Positions 1 to 8,643 of a stretch of DNA of 64,000 nt are shown one piece after another; position 1 is the first letter of the stretch; each line of letters opens with the position of its first letter. The position numbers were made by a program, and so were the translations under genes. The notes below the pieces were generated by a model. The model was not told the origin of the DNA and ran no database searches. It was given only the letters and a program-made list of their open reading frames with translations. Origin of the DNA: Longispora albida DSM 44784. GTDB lineage: Bacteria; Actinomycetota; Actinomycetes; Mycobacteriales; Micromonosporaceae. The stretch covers positions 62,599 to 126,598 of the forward strand of contig NZ_KB903835.1 in the NCBI RefSeq assembly GCF_000379825.1, read 5' to 3'.

Positions 1-574
1 CTAGTTCGGCTGGCACTTCGGAGAGCTGGCCGTCTTCTGACGTTTCCAGGACGGTGATGGGACCAGCCTGTGGCAGTTCGAGGGCGTGAGTATCGTCGGG
101 CAGCCACCGCAGCGCCGCCCGGCCAGCGTCGTAGTCGATGTCCAGCCTGAGTTCTGCATCCTCGACGCCGACAGGCGCGAACCAGTACGCGAAGGCCCTG
201 CTGCCATGTGGGGCGATGCGGTCGGCGCGTCGGCTGAAGAACGTCTCAACGGATGCGGCGTCGGACAGCTCTTGCTCGTCGATGTCCCACCAGACGGAGT
301 AAGTCAGATTTTGGCGTCGCATGCGAGCCGCGACATGGCCTTCCACATGGCTGATCACAGCCTCAGGCCAGCCACCGGCTGACCAGGGCCTGAGCCCCGC
401 TGTTGAGTCATGGTTTTCACCGCTGACAATCTGCTCCCCCTGGAACATCCCGGTCGTTCGATCTGGGCGCTTGCCGCGCACGTAAGGCCGCCGTACAGGA
501 AGGCTCGCGCCTGCATCCCGGATCTCTGCTGGAATCTCCGCAGGTGTGTACCAGCGGTGGCCAATCGGCCGGGC
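1..574 (-). pseudogene. Remnant deaminase toxin fused to an Imm1-like immunity protein (runs off window)
   Basis: One open minus-strand frame (codons starting at 574, 448, 358 and so on) runs without a stop to base 1. Its first half resembles the core of SCP1.201/DddA-type deaminase toxins: a T-T-G-M-F segment, a VSGE segment and, at about 349-326, the catalytic-type HVEG motif followed by AARMR. The PCxxC zinc motif that should follow is absent. The frame runs directly into TYSVWWDID and a stretch ending near PAEL that resembles Imm1 immunity proteins, a family known to pair with deaminase toxins. I infer a deletion that fused the 3' end of a toxin gene to its immunity gene. ATG at 448 and GTG at 358 are possible starts for what is still translated. 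Family calls were made by eye. Confidence 0.5.
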
Positions 575-644
575 TGAATCTGACTGATCGAGGGGCGCCC
601 GGCCGATGCAGCGGCAGAAACGGCTGCGCTGGAGCTGCCCCCGC

Positions 645-1163
645 TCAGTTTCCCAGGCTGCTGGCCTGCGGGATCTGTGCCGCGGCCTTGGTCTTGGCTT
701 CAGTGGCCTGCTGTTTGCCTCGGGCGGCTGCCTGGTTGGCCATGTCGACAAATCGCAGGAGGGGGCCGGGGTCGCCGCCGGCGAGGGCGGTTTTGATGAC
801 GCGTTCGGCTTCGTCGAACGCCGGGTAGGTAGCCATGATCGCTGCAGCAGCCTGTTCGATGCTGGCGATGGAGGTGTTGAGACGGGTCTTGACCTCCTCG
901 GGGGTCATCCCGTCCTTGATCTCTCCGACAGGGCCGCGGGCGTCGGTGACGGCGTTGATCGCGTTGCCGAGGGTGACCTGTGCGTCGTCGAAGGCGTCGA
1001 TGACCTGGCCCATGTGCTGGGCGACGCCGAGGAGACCTTGGCCGAGGGCCTGGGTGCGGACCCGGTCGGCGTGGTCACGGCCGCCCGCGGTGTTGGTTCT
1101 GGCCTCGTCGAGTTCGGTGACCGCCGCGGCGAGAGTGGTGAGGATGTCCGTGAGCGCGGTCAT
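645..1163 (-). CDS. DUF6244-like helical protein
   Basis: This 172-aa protein is almost wholly alpha-helical and Ala-rich, with no signal peptide and no membrane segment. Its layout, a short N-terminal helix ending in ARTNTAGG, a middle region with GMTPEEV, and a late GGDPGPLL motif, matches my memory of the actinobacterial DUF6244 family, whose function is unknown. It lies directly upstream of the toxin/immunity remnant on the same strand and is divergent from the FtsK-like ATPase gene. A role as a helical partner or carrier in toxin export is possible but not shown by the sequence. Confidence 0.6.
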   Translation of the reverse strand: MTALTDILTTLAAAVTELDEARTNTAGGRDHADRVRTQALGQGLLGVAQHMGQVIDAFDDAQVTLGNAINAVTDARGPVGEIKDGMTPEEVKTRLNTSIASIEQAAAAIMATYPAFDEAERVIKTALAGGDPGPLLRFVDMANQAAARGKQQATEAKTKAAAQIPQASSLGN

Positions 1164-1431
1164 GCGTGAACCGGCCTTTCGGGCAGCAGGGGTGAAGACG
1201 GCGCACAGCCTTGCACACGGTTCGTCTCCGCGAAAGACCCATGACGCTCAGTTACCCCCACTGCGGGAGGTCCAGGCCGGCATGCGCGGGTGCGCCAGGC
1301 CGTGGACCGCAAGCTGTATGCCCAGGTCAGGCTCCATTGAGGAGTCCGGTGTTCGTGGTCGTGGCGCGGCTGGCCTGGTGGCGGGGCTGCCAGGGGCGGA
1401 TCGCATCGAAGTTCACGCTTGGTGATCATGG

Positions 1432-1461
1432 CTGACAATTCGGCGGATCTTCTTGTACTCT
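1432..1461 (+). promoter_or_regulatory. Possible promoter for the FtsK-like gene
   Basis: CTGACA at 1432-1437 and TACTCT at 1456-1461 are separated by 18 bases, a passable sigma-70-like pair, about 45 bases before the GTG start at 1507. The 1164-1506 gap between the divergent genes shows no other clear feature. Confidence 0.3.
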
Positions 1462-1506
1462 CCGGCCGGTTGCGCGGTTTGGGATGCGGGGAGCAGGGGG
1501 TTGACG

Positions 1507-4137
1507 GTGAGTCGTGTCCGGCGGCATTTCGACGCGGCTGTGACCGCCTTCCAGCAGGCCCGCACTTCGCTGTCCGCAGCGCAGGAGTCACTACGGCGCG
1601 GTGCGTCGGAGCGGGGCGCTGCCGCCGCTGGTACTGAGGCGGCTGTCGGGGGTTTGGTGGCGGAGGTCGCCGCGACGGGCCGGCTGCTGACGCAGCCTGG
1701 CTGGCGGGGCCTGGACGTGCGGCGGCTGGGCATGGATCTGCCGCCGCTCGGGGAGCAGCCGCCCGGGGACGGGCCGATGCTGCTGCACGCCGGTATCGGC
1801 TGGTTGTCTCCGGATTCCTGGTTTCCCCTGGTATTGCCGCTGCTGGGTGAAGGTGGCGGGCACTGGCTGGTGGACGCGGGACTGCGGACGCGGGCGGCGT
1901 CATCGCTGCTGCGGGCCGTGCTGGTCCGGCTCCTGGGAGCGATGCCGCAGGGCCTTCTCGACGTCCGTCTCGTGGACGGGGCGACGGCGGGGTCGGTGTT
2001 CACGCCGTTCCATCCGCTGATCAGCGCCGGCGGCATGGCCCCCGTGGCTATCGACGCGCAGTCGGTGGCGGCGGTCATGGACGAGGCTGAGGAGCATGTG
2101 CGGCGCACGCAGGCGCTGGCCGCTCAGGGTCGGCTGGATGGGGCGCCGTGGATGGTGGTGTGCGGGCAGCTGCCGGAATCACGGGCGGACCTGGCCCGGG
2201 TGCAGGCCCTGGCTCATGCCGGCCCGGGTGGCCGGCTGCATTTCGTGCTCGCCGGATGGCCCCCGCCCGGACCTGGGGAGCGGCCGGTGCTGGATCACGG
2301 GTTCACCTTCGCCGTCGATGGCCAGTACGCCCGGCTCGCCGACCCGCCCGGGAAGGCGATGTTCAGCGCTGACGGGTCGGGGATGCCGGTGCCGGTCAGC
2401 CTGGATGATGATCCGAACCTGCAGGCGGTGGCAGAGCTGTGCCGCAGGCTCGCGGCGAACGCGAGGTCGGCGGCGGCGCTCACGTTCGCCGACCTTGTGC
2501 CTGGCGAACTGCAGTCGGCTTCGTCGGCGCGGGGCTTGTCGACGGCGGTGGGCTTCGAGGGCCGCGACGAGGTGGCACTCGCGTTTGATGACGTGACCCC
2601 GCACTGGCTGGTCGCTGGCCGTTCCGGCAGCGGCAAAACAGTGTTTCTCCTCGACGTCCTGTATGGACTCGCGGCCCGGTATCACCCGCGTGAGCTGGCG
2701 TTGTATCTGCTGGATTTCAAGGAAGGCGTCAGTTTCGCCGAGTTTTCGCCATCGGACCGGGACCCCACCTACATTCCGCACGCACGCGCGATCGGCATCG
2801 AGTCCGATCGTGAGTACGGCATCGCGGTGCTGCGTTCGCTGAATACGGAGATGACGGCTCGTTCCGGGGCGATGAAGAGGCACGGTGTCACGACGCTCGC
2901 GGCGCTGCGGGCCGCAGACTCGCAGGGGCATTGGCCGCGCATCGTCGCCGTGATCGATGAGTTTCATGTTCTGCTCAGTGGCCCGGGTAAGCAGGCCGCC
3001 GTCGCCGTGGGGCTGCTGGAGGACCTGGCCCGTAAGGGCCGCTCCTACGGCATCCACCTGCTCCTGGCCTCGCAGACGATCAGCGGTGTTGACGCCCTGG
3101 TCACCAAGAAGGAATCGATCTTCGCCCAGTTTCCGCTGCGTATCGCCCTGGCCGGTGCGGCTGGCATTCTCGATCCGGCGAACACGGGGGTTGAGGGCCT
3201 GCAGGTCGGGCAGATGATCGTCAACGACGCCGCCGGAGCACCGGGCCGCAACAGGGTGGTGCGCTTCCCCGACGCGCACGCCGCACCGGATGCGATCGCC
3301 GCGCTGCGCACCAGGCTGTGGACGATGCGCCCGGAGGGGCTGGCGCCGCCGCACGTGTTTCAAGGCTTCGCCGAGCAGCACGTCGACCCTGTGCTCGCCC
3401 TGCTGGCCAGCGAACAGCCTGCTGTCGTGCGGCTGGCGGTCGGCCGTGCCGTGGACCTGGCCTCCAGCGTCGCGACGGTCACGCTGGACGCCTCCCCAGG
3501 CCGGCACCTCGCGGTTTTGGGGGCTTCCGCGGTAGGAGCGGACGTCCTGCACGCCGCGACCCTGACGCTCGCCGCGCAGCATCTTGCGGGCACGGTCCGG
3601 TTCCTGATCGCCCCGCTGGCCGCCGCGGCCCAGGACACAGCCGCCGATCTCACCATGCGCCTGGCCGCCAGTGGGCATGCCTGCGCTCAGGTCACAGCAG
3701 ACGGGCTGCCGGGCGTGCTGGCCGGCCTCGCCGACGGCGGCAAGGACACCTACCTCGTGCTGCTCGGCGCCGACGCCGCCAGCGCCACCCTCACGGCCCG
3801 CGACCCCGCCACCCGCCGCAGCGGCGCCGACGACCTCCGTGCCGTTCTCGCATCCGGGCCGGGCCGGGGTGTGCATGTGCTGGGCTGGTGGCGCAGTACC
3901 CGCCGCCTCGCCGACGACCTCGGCGGCTCGGCAGGCCGCGACCTGATCTCCTGCCTCCTCGCCCTCAACGTCACAGGCCCCGACCTCGCCACCCTGACCG
4001 GCGACCCGATGCTCGAGTGGCAGCCCCGCCCCAACCGCGCCCTGCTCCTCGACGCCCACAACCACACCCGCCAGCTGATCGTCCCGTTCGTCTGGCCCGG
4101 CCGCCACGACGACCTCACCGCGGGAGAATCCCTGTGA
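1507..4137 (+). CDS. FtsK/SpoIIIE-type ATPase
   Basis: This 876-aa protein has an Ala/Arg-rich coiled-coil-like N-terminus (about 1-60) and a central FtsK/SpoIIIE ATPase domain. Walker A is GRSGSGKT near residue 372, Walker B is VAVIDEFH near 482, and an ASQT sensor-like segment lies near 522. Family members pump DNA or, as EccC/EssC, drive type VII secretion. No TM segment is visible here. The membrane part may be supplied by the next gene, whose GTG start overlaps this stop (GTGA). GTG 1507 was chosen because AGGGGG lies 6 bases upstream; the frame is open back to 1453. The linked DUF6244 gene and toxin remnant fit a secretion or DNA-handling role, which remains an inference. Confidence 0.8.
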   Translation: MSRVRRHFDAAVTAFQQARTSLSAAQESLRRGASERGAAAAGTEAAVGGLVAEVAATGRLLTQPGWRGLDVRRLGMDLPPLGEQPPGDGPMLLHAGIGWLSPDSWFPLVLPLLGEGGGHWLVDAGLRTRAASSLLRAVLVRLLGAMPQGLLDVRLVDGATAGSVFTPFHPLISAGGMAPVAIDAQSVAAVMDEAEEHVRRTQALAAQGRLDGAPWMVVCGQLPESRADLARVQALAHAGPGGRLHFVLAGWPPPGPGERPVLDHGFTFAVDGQYARLADPPGKAMFSADGSGMPVPVSLDDDPNLQAVAELCRRLAANARSAAALTFADLVPGELQSASSARGLSTAVGFEGRDEVALAFDDVTPHWLVAGRSGSGKTVFLLDVLYGLAARYHPRELALYLLDFKEGVSFAEFSPSDRDPTYIPHARAIGIESDREYGIAVLRSLNTEMTARSGAMKRHGVTTLAALRAADSQGHWPRIVAVIDEFHVLLSGPGKQAAVAVGLLEDLARKGRSYGIHLLLASQTISGVDALVTKKESIFAQFPLRIALAGAAGILDPANTGVEGLQVGQMIVNDAAGAPGRNRVVRFPDAHAAPDAIAALRTRLWTMRPEGLAPPHVFQGFAEQHVDPVLALLASEQPAVVRLAVGRAVDLASSVATVTLDASPGRHLAVLGASAVGADVLHAATLTLAAQHLAGTVRFLIAPLAAAAQDTAADLTMRLAASGHACAQVTADGLPGVLAGLADGGKDTYLVLLGADAASATLTARDPATRRSGADDLRAVLASGPGRGVHVLGWWRSTRRLADDLGGSAGRDLISCLLALNVTGPDLATLTGDPMLEWQPRPNRALLLDAHNHTRQLIVPFVWPGRHDDLTAGESL

Positions 4138-4781
4138 CCTCCTTCGCCACCTACCGCACCCTCGTCCGCCAGCTCTGCCAGCACCTCACCGACCGGGCCG
4201 GCACAGCCGCCACCACCACCGCGCATACAGCGACAGCTAACGCCGCCGTCACCGACCTGAACACCCGCCTCACCGAGCAGGCCACCGCGATCACCGGCGC
4301 GGCCCGCAGGCTGCGCTACCCGCCGCCCCTGCTCGACACCCCGCCGCCCGCCGGGCAGCCCGCCGACGCCACGAGCGCGCTGGCGGATGCCGAGCGGCAT
4401 GCTGAGGAGTCCCGCCGCGAGCTGGCCAGCGCCTTGCACGCCGCAGCCCGTCCGGCGTTCCTGCCGTCCGCGCCCGCCCGGGCCCGCAACGCCGCCGTCT
4501 ACACCGCCACGGCCGCCCTGGCCTTGATCGGCCAGTGGACGGTGCATCTCGGTGTTGAGGACTGGTTCGCCTCCGCGACCTGGGCGCTGCTGGGCATCCC
4601 GGCTCTCGCATACTTCACCGCGATCGGCATCGTCCTCATCGTGTCCCGGCCCCGCCTGCCCTCCGTGTCGGCACCGGGCCTGGCGGAGGCCAACCGGCGG
4701 ATGGGGGCCGCGATCTGCTGGGCGATGTTTCCTGCCAGCTGGCTGCTCGTCACCGTCCTCACCGACGTACTGACCACATAG
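4134..4781 (+). CDS. Two-TM membrane protein coupled to the FtsK-like ATPase
   Basis: This 215-aa protein has an N-terminal helical region rich in Thr/Ala with coiled-coil character (about 1-115), a hydrophobic segment near 122-140, a second near 148-175, and probably a third close to the C-terminus (about 193-213). The GTG start overlaps the stop of the ATPase gene in the GTGA arrangement, so the two are translationally coupled. I recognise no family. It may anchor the cytosolic FtsK-like ATPase to the membrane; that is inferred from coupling and topology only. Confidence 0.65.
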   Translation: MTSFATYRTLVRQLCQHLTDRAGTAATTTAHTATANAAVTDLNTRLTEQATAITGAARRLRYPPPLLDTPPPAGQPADATSALADAERHAEESRRELASALHAAARPAFLPSAPARARNAAVYTATAALALIGQWTVHLGVEDWFASATWALLGIPALAYFTAIGIVLIVSRPRLPSVSAPGLAEANRRMGAAICWAMFPASWLLVTVLTDVLTT

Positions 4782-4789
4782 GAGCAGCG

Positions 4790-5161
4790 TTGCCCGGCCG
4801 TGACGGCGGTTCCGCGCCGCAGCCCCGCCGGAGGGTGTTGCGGCTTCGCCGCGAGTTCTTCGACCACCTCGCGGCAGGACGCAAAACCGTCGAGGTCCGG
4901 GTCTGCGATCCGGAACGGGAAGGCATCGCACCCGGCGAGCAGATCCTGTTCACCTGTGAGAGCCAGGAGGTGCTGGCCGAGGTCGTGCGCGTAGCCCGCT
5001 ACCGTGATTTTCACAGCCTCCTCGCCGCCGAGCCGATCGGCAGGATCAACCCCGGCCTCACCCGCGAGCAGCAGCTGGCGGTCCTGCGCGAGATCTACCC
5101 GCCCGCCAAGGAAGCCCTCGGCGCGCTCGCCATCCGCATCACCGTCCTCCGTCAGACCTGA
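4790..5161 (+). CDS. ASCH-domain protein
   Basis: This 123-aa protein shows the ASCH fold pattern: FFDHLAAGRKTVEVR (about 24-38), a GEQILF strand, an RYRDFHSLL segment, then EIYPPAKEALGALAIRI. ASCH proteins bind RNA or act on modified nucleosides (YqfB is an N4-acetylcytidine amidohydrolase). A TTG start at 4790 is used because GGAG lies 5 bases upstream. It sits 8 bases after the two-TM gene and is probably in the same transcript. Its substrate is unknown. Confidence 0.7.
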   Translation: MPGRDGGSAPQPRRRVLRLRREFFDHLAAGRKTVEVRVCDPEREGIAPGEQILFTCESQEVLAEVVRVARYRDFHSLLAAEPIGRINPGLTREQQLAVLREIYPPAKEALGALAIRITVLRQT

Positions 5162-5217
5162 TCCGGCCGCCCGCCAGCCTCGCAGGCATGGGACTCGTGC
5201 TGGGGTGGTGTTAGTTT

Positions 5218-5817
5218 GTGCCGATGCACGCAGAAGCGTTCGTCGTAGCAGGCGCACCCGGCGCGGGCAAGAGCACCGTCGCCCAGCTCCTGCTCGAACT
5301 GCTGCGGCCCGTCCCGGCTCTCCTCGACAAAGACACCCTCTACGGCCCGTTCGTCGCCGCGACACTGCGGGCGGCAGGCCGTGACCCGGGCGAGCGCGAA
5401 GGACCCTGGTACGACGAGCACGTCAAACCCTTCGAATACGGTGCGCTGGCCGCCACGGCGGCAGAGATCCGCCGGCACGGCTGCCCGGTACTGCTGTCGG
5501 CCCCGTTCACCGGCCAGATCCACAACGCCGACCAGTGGGCAGGCTTTTACGAAGCGCTCGGCGGCGGGACGGTCGAACTGATCTGGGTGCGCTCTGACGA
5601 GGCGACCCTCCGTGAGCGGATCACCGCCCGAGGGCATGCCCGCGACACGGGCAAGCTGCAGCGGTGGGAGTCGTTCCTGGCCGGGGTGCGGATCGGATCG
5701 GTGCCGCCGGTGCCGCACCACGTCATCGACACCAGGATCGGCGCCCCTGCACTCTCCACGCAGATCCAGGACCTGGCCACGGTCCTGGCGGTCCAGCCAC
5801 TGCCAGAAGCCCTGTGA
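5218..5817 (+). CDS. P-loop kinase-like ATP-binding protein
   Basis: This 199-aa protein has an N-terminal Walker A, GAPGAGKST (about 12-20), then LLDKDTLYGPF, the pattern of small-molecule or zeta-toxin-type kinases (D-K-D after the first strand). A later RSDEATLRERITARG segment resembles the lid of gluconate- or shikimate-kinase-like enzymes. The substrate cannot be read from the sequence. GTG 5218 gives the longest frame; ATG 5224 is equally possible. It is last in the plus-strand run that starts at the FtsK-like gene and is convergent with the HNH gene. A CGGCTCGAGCCG palindrome near 5910 lies in the gap. Confidence 0.65.
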   Translation: MPMHAEAFVVAGAPGAGKSTVAQLLLELLRPVPALLDKDTLYGPFVAATLRAAGRDPGEREGPWYDEHVKPFEYGALAATAAEIRRHGCPVLLSAPFTGQIHNADQWAGFYEALGGGTVELIWVRSDEATLRERITARGHARDTGKLQRWESFLAGVRIGSVPPVPHHVIDTRIGAPALSTQIQDLATVLAVQPLPEAL

Positions 5818-5938
5818 CAGCAGGTGTCTTCTCCCTCCTGAAGCGCTGGCGCCGGGATCTGCTACGGCAAGCCGGCTCGCGGCCGAGTCGGCGGCATCGT
5901 GTACCGCCGGCTCGAGCCGCGGGTCGGCGGGCTGTTAG

Positions 5939-7024
5939 TCACAGCCAGCTGGGCTGCAGGATGTAGGTGATCAGGGCGGCCAGGATCAGGGGGATCGCGG
6001 CGGTGAGCATGCCGCGGCCGAACCAGCGCAGTTTCTCTCGGAAATCGAAGGCCGCGACCAGGTCGTCGACACTGTGCATCCAGTCAGGTTTGGCCTCGAT
6101 CTCCGCGCGGATTCCGACGAGACCGGCGATGGACCTGCTCACCTCGCTGGTCAGGTCCGTTTGGCCCGCACGCATGACTGCCTGGTCGATATTCTCGGCG
6201 GCCTGATTGAGCTGGTAGGTCCAGGTTTCCCTGTTGCGGTTGAAATCAGTGAGGGCCTGGATGAGGCTCGCGTGGTTATCGGGGTTGCCGAGCGTGTCGG
6301 CGGCTTCCAGCAGCAGGATGCTGTGCTCTTCCCAGTGTTTGAGTTTGTCCGCGGCTTCAAGAAGCGGCGCGGTGTGGTCCTGGAGATGGCTCAGGTCCTG
6401 GGCCGCTGTGTAGAGCAGACCGGCGTGGTCTTCGAGGTGACGCAGGCCGTCGGCGGCACCTGACAGCATTGCGACGGTGTCGTCGTCGAGGACGGGAACG
6501 TCAAGGAGACGGTCAGTGGTCTCCCGCAGCAGCGCGGCGGCTTCGGCGTTGATCACGGCGAGCTGGTCGATGGCGCCGCGTACCTCGGCCGCGCTGCGGG
6601 TCAGTGCCTCGTCGATGCACGCCTTGAGCATGGGCTCGGTCAGCTGCGACAGCCCGGCCATCCGCTCCCCGAGGTCCCCTTCGCGGTCATGCTTCCACTG
6701 CAGCAGGATGCGCGCGGGGTACTGGTGGGCGCGGGTGCCGTCGACGTCCTCGTGGTGGACTTTGCACAACAGCAGAAGGTTAGCGAACGAACGGCGTTCG
6801 TCGTTGGACATGGCCGGGTCGTAGCGGGGGCCGCCGGGCTTGGCGGCGTAGATGTGGGCGATGTAGACGGAGGTGGTGGCCTTGCCGGGCTGGCGGGTGA
6901 CAGCCGGGACCCGGCAGCCGGGGGCGTAGCAGAAGCCGTGGCTGAGGATGAACAGCAGCCGTTCGTCGGCGGTGGCGTAGGCGCGCGGGTCGATCGGGTC
7001 AGCGGGTTTGGGCGCGGCGGTCAT
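5939..7024 (-). CDS. HNH-like endonuclease domain with C-terminal membrane helix
   Basis: This 361-aa protein has an N-terminal HNH/zinc-like domain: C32 and C37, a YIAHIYAA strand where the first metal-binding His usually lies, NLLLLC and then HHEDVDG near residue 95. The middle is a long run of helices with repeated LLEAAD units, and one hydrophobic segment (AAIPLILAALITYIL) ends the protein. ATG 7024 was chosen; the frame extends upstream only as low-complexity sequence. A nuclease domain tied to a membrane helix is typical of abortive-infection effectors. That role is inferred. The D-x-K nuclease-like gene lies just upstream on the same strand. Confidence 0.65.
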   Translation of the reverse strand: MTAAPKPADPIDPRAYATADERLLFILSHGFCYAPGCRVPAVTRQPGKATTSVYIAHIYAAKPGGPRYDPAMSNDERRSFANLLLLCKVHHEDVDGTRAHQYPARILLQWKHDREGDLGERMAGLSQLTEPMLKACIDEALTRSAAEVRGAIDQLAVINAEAAALLRETTDRLLDVPVLDDDTVAMLSGAADGLRHLEDHAGLLYTAAQDLSHLQDHTAPLLEAADKLKHWEEHSILLLEAADTLGNPDNHASLIQALTDFNRNRETWTYQLNQAAENIDQAVMRAGQTDLTSEVSRSIAGLVGIRAEIEAKPDWMHSVDDLVAAFDFREKLRWFGRGMLTAAIPLILAALITYILQPSWL

Positions 7025-7124
7025 GGATTCCTCACGTGTGGTGCCGGTCAGGGATGGGCCTGCCGCCGCGACATGCCAGGCGGAGTGCGCGGTCGCGGCA
7101 GGCTGTGGTGGACTGCGCCTGGCG

Positions 7125-8087
7125 TCAGGCGGCGGCGTGTGATGCCTGCCAGTGGGCTGGCAGGTCCTCCCGGAGCACCCGGGCGAAACTCGCGCGAGCA
7201 ACGGCCAGGTCGACCGGGCGGCCGGCGAGCCCCGCGAGGAACGTGTCCAGCGGCCAGACAGCGAGGTGACCGAACCGGGTGGCGTAGACGCCTACGGAGT
7301 GCAGCCGGTAGCGGTCGGTGTAGTCCATGAGGGTGTAGCCGAGGAGCTGGTCGAGGTCGTCGCGGCCGAGGCTGGCCGCTCGGGTGCCGTCCTTGCGCGG
7401 CTTGCCGCCCTGGCTGGCCTTGATGTCGAGGAGCAGGCCACCGGCGATCAGATCCGCATCCGCCCTCAAGTCGAAGCTGCCATCGAACGTCGGACCCGAA
7501 AAGATCTCGCCGCCCGGCAGCCCGGGCAGCAGACGCTCCCGGGCCAGCTCGCGCATGCCGATCAGATCCGCGACCTCGTCCGCGGTGGCCAGGGCCAGCA
7601 GTTCCCGTACCGGGGAGTCCGGGGTGAGGCGGTTGAGCCGGGAGCCCTCCACGGAGTACGCGCGCAGCGGTTCCACCAGAAGCGCCAGCGCGTAACATAC
7701 CCTCGCCCACCACTCCTCGGAGCGATCTGCGAACCGGGCGGGATCCATCGCGACGGGCTCCGCCTGGCCGTCTGTCATCCTGACCGCACCCAGCCCAGCC
7801 AGCAGCCTCAGTCCGGTCTGGACACTCGGGAGGCCGTGCCGCTGCGCGGCGGCGACACCACTGAGCGCAAGACCCAAACTGGGCGAAGGGTCTGCGAGAA
7901 GCCGAATCCACCAGTCGATAGCCGTGCCCTGCGTGGACGCGGCCACTCCCGGCGCGGGCAACTGCCGGGCATGGCCCGCCGCCTCGCGGAACTCCCGCTG
8001 GAAGAGCACGTGATGCGGGAAATGCTCCCGAAGCCACAACGCAACCGGGCTGCGCGGATCACGGATCTCCGTCGTCAAATTAGACAT
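7125..8087 (-). CDS. PD-(D/E)XK nuclease-like protein
   Basis: This 320-aa protein has a mostly helical N-terminal half. The C-terminal half shows a restriction-endonuclease-like core: ADADL near 209-213, a strand ending LLLDIKAS (D221-x-K223), then a DLDQLLGYTLMD helix and strands with YATRFG. D-x-K followed by a Q-containing helix is the usual pattern of this superfamily. ATG 8087 was chosen; the frame extends to 8156 through a hydrophobic stretch that overlaps the palindromic repeats and is unlikely to be coding. It is transcribed towards the HNH-TM gene, 100 bases away, so the two may act together. Confidence 0.6.
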   Translation of the reverse strand: MSNLTTEIRDPRSPVALWLREHFPHHVLFQREFREAAGHARQLPAPGVAASTQGTAIDWWIRLLADPSPSLGLALSGVAAAQRHGLPSVQTGLRLLAGLGAVRMTDGQAEPVAMDPARFADRSEEWWARVCYALALLVEPLRAYSVEGSRLNRLTPDSPVRELLALATADEVADLIGMRELARERLLPGLPGGEIFSGPTFDGSFDLRADADLIAGGLLLDIKASQGGKPRKDGTRAASLGRDDLDQLLGYTLMDYTDRYRLHSVGVYATRFGHLAVWPLDTFLAGLAGRPVDLAVARASFARVLREDLPAHWQASHAAA

Positions 8088-8123
8088 AGGCGCACGGTAG
8101 AGCCAGGGTCCGACAAAAACACA

Positions 8124-8148
8124 GATGATCATCACTATGATGATCATT
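8124..8148. promoter_or_regulatory. Tandem palindromic operator-like repeats
   Basis: GATGATCATC at 8124-8133 is a perfect 10-bp palindrome. It is repeated as GATGATCATT at 8139-8148, 15 bases on. The pair lies 37 bases upstream of the nuclease-like gene, in an AT-rich patch, between divergent genes. It is a good operator candidate; the regulator is not evident. Confidence 0.5.
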
Positions 8149-8340
8149 GATGGCAAACCTGCTGGTCAGGAACAGTGCCCGACACCCCTTGGCCCAAGTA
8201 GCGGATCCAGTGGTCCAGTCACCCAGCCGGCATGGACGTCGTGGCATCCGGACCGGCGTAGCGGGCGGCCAAGCCGATGGGCGCGGACGGCCGAGGGCAA
8301 CTGGCAGGTTGACTCATCTCGATTCAGGAGGAACGTTACG

Positions 8341-8571
8341 GTGAACGCCCCGCAGCTCCAGCAGATCACCGCCCAACCCGACGGAACCTACGGCGTGGTG
8401 ATCACCGACACCGCCGGCGAACAGCAGACCCTGCGCTGCACCGTCTCCTCCGGCCGTGACGTTCCCGTGGTAGCGGCCGACCCCGACCTGTTCATGGCCG
8501 GTCGGCTCGGCAACCCCCGGCTTGTGATCGCCGCCGTCGTTGCCTTCCACCAGGCGCGGCAAGCCGGCTGA
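8341..8571 (+). CDS. Small hypothetical protein
   Basis: This 76-aa protein starts at GTG 8341 behind a strong AGGAGG (about 8326-8331). It has beta-rich GTYGVVITD and TLRCTVSS segments and a C-terminal helix with LVIAAVVAFHQARQ. No motif or family is recognised. It is divergent from the nuclease-like gene across the operator-like repeats. The 8149-8340 leader holds no other gene I can support. Confidence 0.6.
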   Translation: MNAPQLQQITAQPDGTYGVVITDTAGEQQTLRCTVSSGRDVPVVAADPDLFMAGRLGNPRLVIAAVVAFHQARQAG

Positions 8572-8643
8572 ACTACCCAGCCGCTGTCCTGCCGGTCAGC
8601 GGCGATGATGGTGTTGTCGTACCCGGACGGCAGGATCTCCCGC

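Noticed and set aside
2179-4107. Long minus-strand open frame opposite the FtsK-like gene
   Set aside because: It is the antisense of a clearly coding gene with intact ATPase motifs; the frame is open only because of high GC.
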